64,000 nucleotides of DNA from Phoronis australis (taxonomy: Eukaryota > Phoronida > Phoronidae). The notes beneath the pieces are model-generated. The model worked only from the letters and a program-made list of their open reading frames with translations, had not been told where the DNA came from and made no database searches. Positions 40,101 through 54,300 of the stretch are shown here, in pieces. Both the position numbers and the translations under genes were made by a program. Numbering within the stretch: position 1 is the first letter of the stretch; each line of letters starts with the position of its first letter. The stretch covers positions 64,001-128,000 of the forward strand of contig NMRA01000481.1 of the NCBI GenBank assembly GCA_002633005.1, in the 5' to 3' direction.

Positions 40101-42314
40101 AGTCTCAGATCATTTCCCATCATTATTTCCATGATCTTCCACTAGACAAGTAAAGTCTCATTCTGAAGTTCCCCATTGGTGCATTTTCCTAAAATAATGT
40201 CAAAGTGTGTAAATAATAAGACTTTGAAAACATAAATATGTCACACGTACTGTTACTGGTCTTCCCCGACACTAAACAGGTGAGTCCCGTGACCCACACA
40301 TTGGCCTCTTCAGGAGTCAAGGCCACAAGGTCAAGTGAGTCGTAGTTCTCGCCGTAGATGATGGAGAAGGCGCTCTCATCCGGATACATGCAGGCGATGT
40401 CTTTACTACGCAGGATGTCGGTGTTCTTCCCAGCACGCACCTCCTTCACCTGGTCCACTGAGACTGAAACACAGGCAAAATTAAAGCTGATAGTATAGGA
40501 AAGGGCGGGGAATTATATATCGCTCAGGGTCCATGACCACCAAATTTGACTTGAAAGCTGGCTTGATCGATCACATTGCATAGAATTTGCAAATCAATTC
40601 AAAGCATGCCATCTGATTGGTCAATATTCAAGTCCAGACTTTAGAAGCCCTGGATTGTCTGAGCCCACCCATAAATCCATCATGTTCACTCACTAGATGT
40701 CTCTGTACATTGGCAGCATCAAGGTTTAACACATTCTTAAATCTGCAGTTTCACAAATGCACATTGGATAATATGGCTTCAAACCCACCGGTCTTCGAAC
40801 GATTCACTTTCAGAATACGCCCAAATGGACAAATCTAAGAACACAAGTAGTAACAAATTACCGAAAAATGACTAAATTGTCAGTGAAATAACAAAAATGG
40901 TGAAGTCTTGTAAAATTAACAGAAGAGCTCGTCTGTAAATGAAACTATTACTGATAAACAATCTTTAAGGACGGTACAAATTCTACAATACGGGACAAAA
41001 ACGATTGTTAAAATTGCCATTTTTTTAATTTCACAGGATTTCCACATTGTTGCAAATGTTCAAAATTTTCCAGATGGAACTGTTTGATAATAGCTACACC
41101 ATACAAGCCAAGTTACTTTAGTTGAGAAATTTGAAAAAGCGAAATTTCACCCATCAGCCATATTTTGTCTAGATAGATTGGGCACAAGACACGTCATTCA
41201 AATTTTGATGGGTTACTGTAACTTAGCCTGGCACAGACACATTTAACTGGGCATTATGGGGAGCCCAGTGTGTCCTGAGTGTGGTCTGATGTTGAAACCC
41301 CTAAACACCTGGTAGAGACTCTTGCCCAGCTTTTTATAGGCTAAGGGACAATCTACTGGATGGCCCTGTTACATGCCTAGAACATACAGCGCGTGGTAAC
41401 AAATGGAAACGTCTGCCCGTCTTCTTAAAGGAGATGGTCAGACTTCAAAACTTCCTTCACGAAGAACCATAAGGTGCTCTCGTGCTTTAGCTCGGGTGTT
41501 TAGTGCAATGGGCCAAACTATGAGGCCTGCGCAACTTTGATGCACCGCAAATGACACCAGGACACCTACTCTGTTTTTTTTATATTTTGTCGCAAACTAA
41601 TGAACCTCTACTGTAACTAGCTAAAGGTTCATTGAATGGTTATTTTGAAGTACACATGATGCACCGGAATGTAAAAGGGCGTTAAGTTTGTTAACCTAAG
41701 TCCTTTGGGGATTGAAAACAATACCACACACGTACGATGATGAATTATTTGGCAATGAGCCAGCAATTCAAGTCACAAGCAATGCATACACGCCTCATTT
41801 TCAAATCTGCAATTTTAGGGCTGGTTAACCATGATTAACTTATGAAGTGTGGTCTTAAGCCACTCATGGTAACAACGCTCTCGCTGACGATGAAATAAAA
41901 TCTGATCACAGTACGGAATATAAGTAGACCAACTTCACGAGAGTAAAAGGTTTAAATCTATTTTTAATATTTATAGCCAGCACAATGTAGCATTAAATTA
42001 AATATTTGAACTGATCACTATTCATATCACGCTGATGTTGAGCATATGATTTGCACATTGTCCAGGCGAATGTCAATGCATTTTCAGTCTGGTTCAATGC
42101 AAGAACACTCTTAGTTTGAATCACTACGGAAGAAAAATTACCAGAGCTGAGATTGTTGAGCTTTATTGTCTTAGATATCTTGAGAGTTGATGCTTTATGC
42201 CTCAAGTTGTTAAAGCATTTATCATTAAATTTGAGAGTTTTTGTCGGGTGTTTTAGATATCTGTCATTTGACAACAACGGATGTCACTGTTTCAAGATTT
42301 AGGAATAAATACAT

Positions 42315-42358
<44 letters not shown>

Positions 42359-45300
42359 ATGTATTCCAGTATTTACGTTCTCTTTTTTTCTGCAATAAAT
42401 ACTGGGTAGCTGTTGCATTGTGGGTCTACACAAGAGCGTGTTCTGTTCAACAGTAGTTATTTAAAAGAAAATTTCCCGACAACATGCATAAATGTTTAAC
42501 TACCTAACAGTACACCTAACCCCCTCCCCCCCCTGGGAATTCAAATGACTGTTAAGTAGAACAAGCAGCAATTAATACTGTTAATGACAGAAGAGATATT
42601 AAGACGATGAGGGGTTCCTGTCGCAGTAATTTTATAGGTTCTTACTGATTACTACTATACCGAGTTATCGGACTAGACGAGTATAAAGATTGACTCAATC
42701 TATTCTAATGCATAACAATATTTCTGGAAGACTGAAATCCAGGAGCTTAACAATATTGATACAGAATAATAAGAAACTGGAGCTCTAGATAGCAGAGGTT
42801 ATAGAACGCAAGTTAGTAAAAGCACGGACAGATTATAGTTTGACCCAATGAGCAATAAGCCGCCAATTGCCAAGAACAACCCAGTGGAACGATACCTTTT
42901 TGTTGCCACTATTGATCAGATGTTATTTAACATTATTCCAAGAATCCTCAATCAATATTATCTGTATTTATTTTTTTTATCAAACCACTTACACAAAGAG
43001 GAGCATAAAGCTTTAATGAATTTGAGTGCAGGGGGTTGAAACAACTCCATAACCCTACCTCTAAATTCCAGACAGGAATCTGCGCATTTCGACCCTCAAG
43101 ATTCTGGGCTCACCTACTCAAAACAGGGATAATAAAACAATTCTCAGTCAGGATCATAAACCCATTCTTATTCTTATCTTATAAATCGGTAAATAAAACA
43201 ACAAGAATGGATCAACTGAAATTTGAAATTTTCGGAGGTAACAACTTCCTTTATCAACAAAAACAGAAATAAAGTAAAATCAAACACAAAATGACAATTG
43301 ACATATCATTACACCATATCTTACATGTCAATTGTCATTTTGTGTTTGATTTTACTTTATTTCTGTTTTTGTTGATAAAGGAAGTTGTTACCTCCGAAAA
43401 TTTCAAATTTCAGTTGATCCATTCTTGTTGTTTTATTTACCGATTTATATTATGCTGTTTACTTATACAGTCCAACAGGGACACTTGGGTGTCAGGAGTA
43501 TGATCCACAATAAACTGCTTTCACTGACCTTGCAAGCCAATTTCAAAAGGCGTATTGCCTGTGAATGACTACTGTAAACTCCTGGGTAAACGCCCATGCC
43601 CAGGTAATTGCCCATCCCCGACTTATGGTCAATTTTCGGTTTAAGCGCCCGTTGCTTGTGTAATCGCCCATCCCCTACTTTGCGCTAATTTCCATGAGCA
43701 CCCACCTCTTGGGTAATCGCCCATCCTCGACTTACCGTTTACAGAACTTGCGCTTGAACCCGTGCTTTTGTTCACACCCTTGCCTCCGACTCAGACTTCT
43801 GTATTTGCGGAAACATGGCATGCTTACACCTGTGTACAATTGTCCCAAAAGTACGTTTTCACCCGGCGTTTGAGGAAGTATTCAAGCACAGCAAACACCT
43901 TTTTTAAATATATCAACCGATCTTTTGTCAATAAACGCCTACTCGGTAGATTTTTATAGAAGTGACGTCTACTATGAGATTAGGCCTACGACGTCATGGT
44001 CGTCACTGACGTAGGTTTGTCTTGGTGACAAGTTTTCGAATTACCTAGTCTAAATTTTTTCATATCAGGCACCCTTTCTGATGCATTTTCGAGTTCAGTA
44101 GATCAAGGTTTTTTGAGACTTTGGCTAGAAGAGCTAAAACTTCGAAACATCGACATGTATTTTCAGACGGAGCAAAAAATTTTGCTAGATTTTTCTCCTG
44201 GGTTGACCCAGATTTGAATTGACCAATCAATCAACTAACCTCTTGATGTAACAGCACGCATACTAGTAGAGCACGTGACTTCTATAGCTTTATTTCATGG
44301 GTCAACCCATACTTGAATTGACCAATTAATCAAATGCCCCTCTCGTAGTAATTGCACGCATAGAGCGCGGGATGTTGATAGATTTATTTCCTCAGATTTA
44401 AATTGAGCAATATTCACACACCCCTCTCGCTGTAACTGCAAACGGTTTGTGTCGGCCAGGAACGAATCGTCCATGTTTTTAATCCAGCGCCAGGTACACT
44501 AAAGAGTGAATCGAAAGTTTATCGGATTCAATATGCAGACGACATTAACAACGACGAGACTGGACCGGAAAAGTTCCAACCAAACACAGTCATACGAACA
44601 ACACTAATGATACAACGATACTGCAAATGAAATGTAGTCCACTTCACTGATCTGAAAGAGTACTTTTGCTGATACGGTAAGTGGACTAGCCAATCGAGTT
44701 TCATGAAGCTCCGTGATACAGCCCGCTAATATATTTGAAAACATCAAGAGTTATTAGCAACATTCTCGCGAAATCACCCTTTCAAAGTCAAAATCCTGTT
44801 TCTGTTTGAGTCATGAGAAACTTTGTAGTTGTCTGGTCCCGCTTCTTGACCAAACTTTCTAGTTACGTGCTCGAATGAACACTGCGCAAGCTTGCCCATT
44901 TCGGCTAAAACTTGGACGTAAGCGCCCACTGCTTGAGTAATCGCCCACCCCGTCTCAGGGTTTCCAAATTTATGCACCCAGTGTGTTAAACTGCAAGTTT
45001 ACGGCAGTTACCCTCCTCCAAGACCAAAATGTAGACTTCACTTCCAGACCCACGAACACCAATCTCACAGTACAAATCCCCAGAACCTAGCTTCAAAACT
45101 ACATATATGTGCCGACAATGCTGCATACACAATGATCAAAATCTAATTCTGGGCAGCAAACTCCAATCCCACAGATCAGTCTGAAATCAGGAATCTGCTC
45201 CCTGGAACTGGAGTTTGGTTATGAGGACTAGAGTTTGGTCAATGGGTAGAGAGCATTTTTAGTGCGCGTTGAACTTAGAAGTGTAAATAAGTCTTTGGAA

Positions 45301-48300
45301 TTGTACAATGGATTTGAGGTCTGTTGGTCCAGGACTAGGGTTCAGAAGACGGTAGATAGAATTTAGAGGTATAAGCCATGGAATCGTTTTCCCCCTGAGA
45401 GCTGTGTCAATGACCCACTGAATAACAACCTGTCATGGCTGTTATACAGTGTTAGTTTTTGCTACACATTCACTGCTACTTACAATTCACAAGGGAGACC
45501 ACTTACTAAATATGAAAGCATTTGAACATTTGTACAAATTAACGATGACCATACACATGCATCCCAGAAGGTCACTTGTTTGAATCATCACTCAGTGCCG
45601 GCACGCAATTGATCAGTTGCTAAAAACTTATGACAATTCATAGTGCAAAAAACTTCCCGCACTCTGTCCGTAAAAAGGACAACTTCAATTGAATAGCGTA
45701 GAACAAAAACAAAAGAATTCACTCTTCACCATCCGCCCATCTTGTCCAATGAAATTTGATGAAGAATCCGTCGGAAGTTGTCTTCATGGTCTTATTTTCT
45801 GTCCCTTAACAGAACTTGATGTTTGCTACTATTTACAGTACACAGAATCACAGCTTGTTTACTGATTATTCGCATTCAAAATTATCTTCTACAATGAACA
45901 GGCGTCAATTTAACACTAACACAAATATGACCACAAACGTAACAGATTTAATAAATCAATCAGGCTGAGAATGACAAAAATGCATTGTTTCGTCTTGCAT
46001 CTAGCACTCACTCTTCTGGACCCTACTTTACTACTAGGTTTTCTGTAGATAAGCTCACGCGATGAGACGTCCATGGGCGAAAATTATGCCAAATAAATGC
46101 TCATGAGCGTTTATTTGGAGTTACAAATTTTGGTATCTTAGTGTCCTAAAAGTGAAACATTTATTTGGAAAATTCCCTCTAAAAAGCCCATGCAGCGTCA
46201 ACTTTTAGCCACAAATTCAGTTTTGTGGAGCATTTATTCATAATAACCAACTGTTGGTGAACAATGTATTTATTACCTTAAAATTAAAAAGCAAAGTTTT
46301 ATGATATCACTGATATTTTCATGTCAGGCGAGGCTATGACTTTCCGTTTACAACAACGCCCTTTTCAGAATAAAAGTCTGGGCATTTATTTGGTGTTAGT
46401 CAAATGCCTCAAGATTTTCGTTTTCTGAACACACGCCCAGAAAATCCCGGAAAAACATCTAATGTTTTTCAGCAAATTTGTACATTGCCTACCAACTCTA
46501 ATTCTAACAAAGAACAACCACAAGGACTGACTGATACAAATTGACATAAATGGGCCAAGCTCAAAACTGTTGTAATAATGAAATCAACTTGAAAATTGAT
46601 TTCGATACCATCCCTGACTGAAATAATAAAACTGTCAAACCTCTGTCAATTACCCTTCTTATCACCTAGAAACACTCTTCTTTCCAAAATTTCTAAACTT
46701 TAACTTATAAATTGCTGCAGAGGTCACATTTGTCTAATTGACATGTGACACATAATTGCCACCACATATTCCTGTATTAAGTTTCATTTAAATCAGTCAA
46801 TCCATTCTCTACATATCATCAGGAAGGCTCTACCCAAAAAATTTCGAAAAGGTCTGTCCCGGCAGATTGAAAAATGGCATTAACCGCTCTTGGTGCTAAT
46901 CTACACCAAAGTGCCAAACTTCACCAAAATACAACAGTTTTCAAACATTGAACAGACTACTGGACAACAGGACAACCAGACAAAATGGCCACTAAGGAAT
47001 GCTCTAGTGGTCAAGTCTATGAGGGGTGGGAATGGCAAAAAATGAGAAAAAAGCAACCCTGTTTTGTAAATTAAACTTTATTTAAGAAAACATTCCTGTT
47101 TTTTGTGAATTCAATTCTATGTAAAACAACCCAGTTTAGAAGCGAACCTGTTTCGGTGAATCAAATGTTTTTTAAAATTGGACTTGTTTTTTCAATCCTG
47201 ACGGCGATTCAGAAAACTAACCCAGGTGTTATGAAAATTGATCGTGTCTTTCATCACTCCTGAGTGTCGGCGTTTCCTAAAACGAATCCCTTATGAAAGG
47301 CCGAGGCCAGCATCAGTAATAACGCTGCTGCTTCCAAGTTCGGCGGATCCAAAAGCCTTCCAGACAAATGCTTGCAAGCTTGTATATATTTCCATCATAA
47401 AAATCGTCAGCAAGAACATGTTCTAGAATATTTTTAATCTCATTAACAATGAACGCCTAAGGTGAGCTCTGCCATTTTCAATCATGTGATAAAACTATTT
47501 TTGCCCCCCACAGAAATAGAATCTCCAAAACAGGATAATTTTCTATTTAAACACGATAGATTTTACATACTCAGTTTACGAATGTTGACTGAATCTCCTG
47601 AACGGGATTGAATTGATGCGTGTAGCGTCTATTATATATCTATGATATAAAATGCATCGTTTGCACAAACTCCGTCTCCCGTGCTCCACTACAGACCTTC
47701 GTTGCACCCGTTTGAGCACCGCCTTAGTCCCAGGTATTGCACTGGCACCCTATTTGTATTCGAGGTCTTCTATTTTTTCTGCCGGGTCGTTTTTTCGCGG
47801 ACGCGGAGAGAGGGTGGCCAGTTTCGTACTGGCCTAGGAGGGATCAGTCCGTCAGCTCAATGGCCTGGGTGGCATCACTCCTTTGGCTTAATTTCACTCC
47901 CTCCGGCTTCTGTCACATATATAATTCATCGGGGGGGGGGTCAGTCGCCGCCAAAATAAATGATGCCCCATACTCTTCCTTCAGCAAAGTAAATTATTTA
48001 GCGATGCGCTCTTTTGGGCGCTATTGCGTCACCTATTGGCCAATTTCCACGTTCTTCGATCAACTGTGAGGTTGCATACATGTCATGACAATCGGAAGTG
48101 GTTTCATTTCGTTATTTTAATACCAGAAAACCCCAATTCAGAACGAGAGATATTGCAAAATTTTAGGAAATGGCACGTATGTGCACTTGTCACGAGTATG
48201 CACTGTTTTAAAAAACGACGACAAATTCTCTTTGTTACAAAAGGCGGAGAATTACGAAAAATAATGTTTACTAGATTGTTTTTTTTGACTTCTGTAACCC

Positions 48301-51300
48301 GCTGTAGGGCAAGGTGAGTGTCGATTCATTCCCAGATTCTGCATGCACCCCTGCAGGTTGTTAGCTCTCTCTCTATATATATATTTAGTTTCACGACAAG
48401 GTGACGAGCTGAGTACTAGGGTTGTGTGAAATTTCGGTGTCTAACTGTACACACGGCTACTTAGCTGTTTGTTGACGATAGCCTTCATACAGCTAACTGG
48501 TTTCTACCTCAGTCTGTACATTTATGATGCAATTTTTGTAAATACATTTATATACTTTGTGTACTATACAGTATTTTTAAATGCATTCTTAATTTTCACT
48601 TTGAAGAATATCTTATTACCGTACCTTGTGTTATGGCAGGGTCAAATATTCTGGAAAGAAATTTGTACTGCCTGGGGAAAGAATCTCGCAGCCGTACACC
48701 TTGCCCACTAAAATCTGACAGAGGCAGAAATTCTGCTTGAAGCTTTGAACGCGGTCTCTTCAAGAAGTATTCCTGTCTCTTGCTATGAACACTCGGTTCA
48801 CTCTATAGGTGTAGCTATTTTCCCTCGGCAATTCGCACGGTTAACGGCTAATGAATCGTTAAAACAGCAACTAACTTTATAAAAGCAATGAATCTTCTAA
48901 ACACTGAGTGCATTTTATTGAGCTGAATTGAATTTCCGAACTAAGATGAATTATCAAACAGGCTTGATTTTTAATTTAAATTGGGTTGAATTAATTAAAT
49001 AGAATTGAATTTATGAAACAGGATTTAATTTCCATTTTAAATAGGATTGACTTTATTAAATTAAATAGAGATGAATTTTCAAAACAAGAGTTGATTTTCT
49101 TTTTTCACAATTTTTCAATTTTGCGCCCCTCATACAAATCCGCCTGAAAATTGTTTGATCCTGTCACATTGACATCACATACCCTTGTCGAGTTTTATAG
49201 AAATCTAACAATTGGATCTTTAGAAATCATCTCCAAAACCCTCTTGAACAATAGTGGAAAGCCTAATGTCAAGCCCAAACTGTCCAATAGAGGTAGCTGC
49301 ACACATAAAAACCATCTGGTGTTGACTGATTACCACATACCTCTGCATCAGAATTCCATTTAATTCGTCTATCATTTCTTGAAATATCAAGCGGAAAAGC
49401 CTCTTTTCAAGACCAAAATGGCCACTAGAGGTTACTACAGAAGTAAATACCATCGGAAAATCGACTGGTGTCAGGTGACTGCTACCAGATACTTCTGCCT
49501 TTAGACTCCATATAACCTGCCTACCAGTTCTCTAAATATTATCAAAAGTACTGAAAAAGCTCCTTGTCAAGACCGAAATGGACACAAGGGGGTGCTGCAG
49601 AGATCAAATCTAGCCGCATGCATCACCCTACCGATGCCTTAAATCCTTGTGCCAAATTTCATTAATGAGAGATATTGAGAGGATAACTGAACAGAACAAC
49701 AGGACAAAATCGCCATTAAGAGGCATTCAGCTAAGCTCAAAACTGAAACAAAATCAACTGGTGGTCATCACATACATCTACGTCATTAGTTTCATTTTTC
49801 ACTTGTTTGTCATCTGGAAAGGCTCTTCCCTCAAAATTAGTGGGAAAGCCCCATGTCGTGACCAAAATGGCCACTGGATGCTGCAGTGGTCGAATGAGTC
49901 CGACAATCATCGTGTGTCAAGTTTCATTGAAATCCATCCAATGGTTCTCTAGATATTACTAGGAAATGCTTTCCTCCCCAAGGCCCTCCTCCTTGGTCCT
50001 GGGGGTGTGACAGACTTGCTAAGTGGCTTACATCACTCTAGTTATACCCCACAAGTGTCAAATTTCCAAGTTAGCCAAATTCAACACTTTTCTAAGGTCC
50101 TACATAACCATATTTACCTAACGTAGTCAGCATCAATCAGAGTTTCCCAGTGGAAGTAGGAATTGTCACGATTTTGATGTTTCACCATAGGTGTCAATAA
50201 CGACAGCTCACAATCAAATAGGATTAAAGGAAATGAACTGAAACAGCTTTGGCATCCTCAGTCTTCCGGAATAAGTTGAAATCCAAGCGAATTACATTTA
50301 ACACCGCGTGAGATTATTGTTGGCAAGCGTAGATCAATAAGCCAGTCAATGTAATTAAAGCAAAGACATAGACTCTTAATTTTTATTTCATTATTACAGC
50401 TAATTTCCGGACCAAGTCAGGTGAACTAGACTGTTCCTAGTTGTGCCGTGTGACAAGAGATGTGGAAAATTACATTATGTAACAGTAGCTATACTTGAAG
50501 CGCTAGACAGAGAAATGATTGGCAAAATTGAAAAACTGAGGTGTATCTATTCAAAAACAGACTTTTTCAACATTGCTACTCTGGGCCCGGTCTCCAATCT
50601 TTTTACTCGAAATGGAACTCGAAATTAGGTTTGGCATTTTCTACTCTACTTTTGGGCGAACTCAAGATAAGTGTCTATTATTCTATGCTCGAGTACACAA
50701 TAACTTACGTAGATAATTTATTGCCCTTAGTTCACAGTTTGTAAACCCAATATTAAAGCAATAAGTTCGAGTTTGAACTCGAAATTTCGAGTTTTTACTA
50801 GAGTTTGTAGCACGAATATAAGGGTCTTCAAGGGCAAAATTGAACTAGAAACTCCTATGCATAAACTATAATGTATTCGAGCACAGTCTGATAACCAATT
50901 ATCTTAAGTTCGCACAAAAGAAGCAGAGAAATTGCCAAAAATAGTTTCAAGTTCGTTTTGAGTACAAAGATTAGAGACTGGGCCCTGAAGACCGTTCAGA
51001 AAGAGACGTCATTTGGAACGCTTTAAGTTATGTAGGGCTCCATCGACTAGTCTGCGTATTCAAACAAATGTCTGCAAAACGACAGATTTAAACTCAGTAA
51101 AAATATGTATTTTCCAAAAGAAGAAAGCGTATAGAATTTAAAACTTGAATTTGTACCAATCTGCCGCTAATTGCGTCAGGTGACAATTGGCTTTTTAGTA
51201 AAAATCAGCAAAATGGAAAGGTTACATCCATCATAGCAAAACAACAGTATAACATGGCGAAATTCTGTTTGATATGTAATGTTCAAGATGATATCTCAAA

Positions 51301-54300
51301 AACATTGCTATGGTTCTTTAAATAATCATGTCATTTTCGCTTCATGAAACTGCTGAGTTGTTTCATAAAATCATAAGTCTTATCATGGGCAGCGCACCAT
51401 AGGGGGCTGGGTGGGGGCTATAGCCCCCACTTTTTTAGTGGTACGCCGCGCATGGTCTATAGGCAATGAACCAAGGGGGCCTGAGGGGGCTTTAGTGCTG
51501 CGTCGCCCATGCTTATTTTTGATGGCCATTGACTTTTAAAAACAATTCTTAACAGTGTTTTTGACAACAGTCAATACAGCATACCGTAGTATCTGAAAGT
51601 GGCCTCCGCTGGCATGTTAACGAACGGAAGGAACCATCATAAGTGCAATGAATTGTGGGAAGGCAGACAAATTTCTAGTCAACAGCTGGCAAGAAAGGAC
51701 TTCCCATTATTCTTCATTCCAGTATGCACAAGAGGACCGATCAACAGAGCCGTACTAAAACAAGTGTAATTTGAATGTTTCACTAATATTCACTGAAGAT
51801 GTGACTTTTTACAGCATTTAGGTGAATATGACATCCCAGTGCACCTCATTAAACATTTGCAGTTTTGTTGCAAATCACTGACAGTCTGAATTAGACCACT
51901 TGATGTAAAAATTGATCCAAATGGCTTGCTCTTTATCTCACACTAGAAGAGATTTGTGGAAATGGCAAGAACTTTCCAATGATAGCTGAAGACACAGCTT
52001 ATAACAAGAGCAACGCGCCCACGACTGCATCCCATATGGTGTGCTTCCAGGAATGTTTATTTGCATTATAAAAAAGGCCATTAGATAGCACATTGAACTC
52101 ACACAAAAATGGAAAGGTGTCGTGGTCTTTCAAAACTATTTGCCAAATTTCATGAAAATCCGTCAAAGAACTTCTAAGATACAAAACCAAACGTAAAAAA
52201 ATGCCAATAGGATACACAGCCGTAGTCAAATCCGTTGATCTGCTGTCAAGTTCATAGGAATACAATCACGAAATGTCAGAAACATCTTGCAAGGGGTTTA
52301 GGAGACACAGCCGTAGATGCAAAAAATGTCATTAGGGGGCACCACAGTAGTTGGACCCATTTGAAAATCCATGTCAGTCATGTTCTTGACAGTAGGAACA
52401 TATCTGCCAATTTTCATAATGATCCTCTGCAGTTTTATAGATACATACGACAAAAAAGATAATAGAAATGACCGCTAGTTGGTAAAGAATAAGTCGAATC
52501 CATCACAAAAAGGAGAAGTGCTGTCATCTTCACAACAGAAACTTGTTCACCAACTTTCATGAAAAAGCATCAAGGAACTCAGCTAAAAAGACAAACGCAA
52601 AAATAAAGTTTCCACTAAGCACAGCTGACTAGACACAACTTATAAAAAAGTTTAGAGCGACATGGAACTAAGAAACAAAGTCACTCCTGCCAAGGCACAT
52701 ACACCTGTTTTGTAGTAACTGTTCTAGAAATCATTTTTGAAGCAGTTACATAAAAGAGCCACACTCGGCTTTAGGGCTAAAAACACATCTTTGACAAGGA
52801 TAGACTTCTTGAATGTATTACAGTAGCTTTGACCAGACCTGTAAAACACCAAAATCCATCGTTTTTGTGGTTCTACTAGAAATCACAGATTCTCAAGGTT
52901 GGCTTCCAGTCATTTAGTAGAATTAACTGAAACTGAGGCCAGTGACCATATCAGTTAGCTCATTTACAATAGCAACAGACTTAGACACACTGAGGCCATG
53001 GGTTCGACCTCAAATTGCCGCATTCTTTTAACCAGAGGGCTACAAAACTGGATAGTCCACGGCAAAAAATACTGTAAATTTTGGGGTGGCCACCAAGTGG
53101 AAATTAGGAGCCCCACTTAATTACTAACTAAATGAATCCCGTTTCAGTGTCATGATGGTTAGACCCATCATTCCAGCTTTTGCTATATCAGTACGACAGA
53201 TCGCTCCGGGTCATTTTGACCACTGACCAGTGATCTTTGACATGTATCGTAAACTGACTCTCTGCTGCAAAATCCAAGATCAGGCAATTGCTAGGCACGA
53301 AGCTGACAGTGATCAAGCTCGCTAGTTATATCTACATATTGTGGGAGTTAATTCCCCTGCAATGCCCTATCACTGGGTAAATGGATATCAATGACTAGAG
53401 GTTGAGACATAAACAATGAAATATGGTGAATTGAAGGGCTTCATACATAACAAGAGGCTGGCTAGTTAAAAACCAACATGTTGTTATAGTATATATATAT
53501 AGATTTTACTATTTTTATTGCTTCACAAATTTATGGCACCTCATAAAAGAAATTTTCAATGTCATAAGAGTATAATACCTAAATTGACATGGGACTGACC
53601 AGTACTAGGCTGGAAGTTAATATCAAAAGGACAAATATTATTCTAGGTAAATCAGTCCACAAGTTCATGCGGGGGGGAGGGGNAATAATAATGAAATAAT
53701 GTAAGCAAAAAATATCCACAATCTTTCTGCCTGGAAAATTTGAAAGAGGGGAAAATTGCCATGTCTGACCTAGCAAAGGTTCAATTCTGAAAATGTAAAA
53801 TGGATACTATCTTGTGAGACTTTTACTACCTCAGTCCTTCCATTCATCCTGGATAACTCAATGTCACTTTGTATGGATTTCCCACGTCTCTCTTCAGAGT
53901 TGACTTTTGCCAGCCAGGACACACTTCAAACTTCAGCCATGTTTCAAGACAAGTAATCGTACGCAAAATGGTCGTAGTACCATCATGGTACAATCGTAGG
54001 GACTTTAGTGACACACCGCAATCACTTATTTGAGTAGGCAAGTCCAACAAAGAGCGAAAAAGTAACGTCTTGATTCGTTAAGCTACTCTTATCTAATCAC
54101 CATCAGCTTGCTTAACGTGTATGGATGTGAAATCGCATGTCGTCCACTGAACCAAGACTTTAAATTTCTTCACCTGAGTAAGGACCAAGTTAAGACCAAA
54201 TTTTATACCGATGAGAGGTCAAAATAAAAAATTTTGTTCCTTTGCAGCTTCAAATAGCGCGTGCTCTTGAGGCGTCTTCTTGATTAATTTCAGTAATTCT

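Larger units (their letters stand above)
32995..40250 (-). other. PLCL: PLCL intron b/c
   Basis: 7,256 bp. Contains FB2 copy 2 (33115-33483) and M1 copy 2 (35460-35790). A C-homopolymer lies near 36830. 38270-38790 holds recurrent GAAACTTCGC/GCGAAGCTTC words of a likely degraded element. - strand frames at 34244-34540 and 34671-35033 are unrecognised. Confidence 0.75.
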
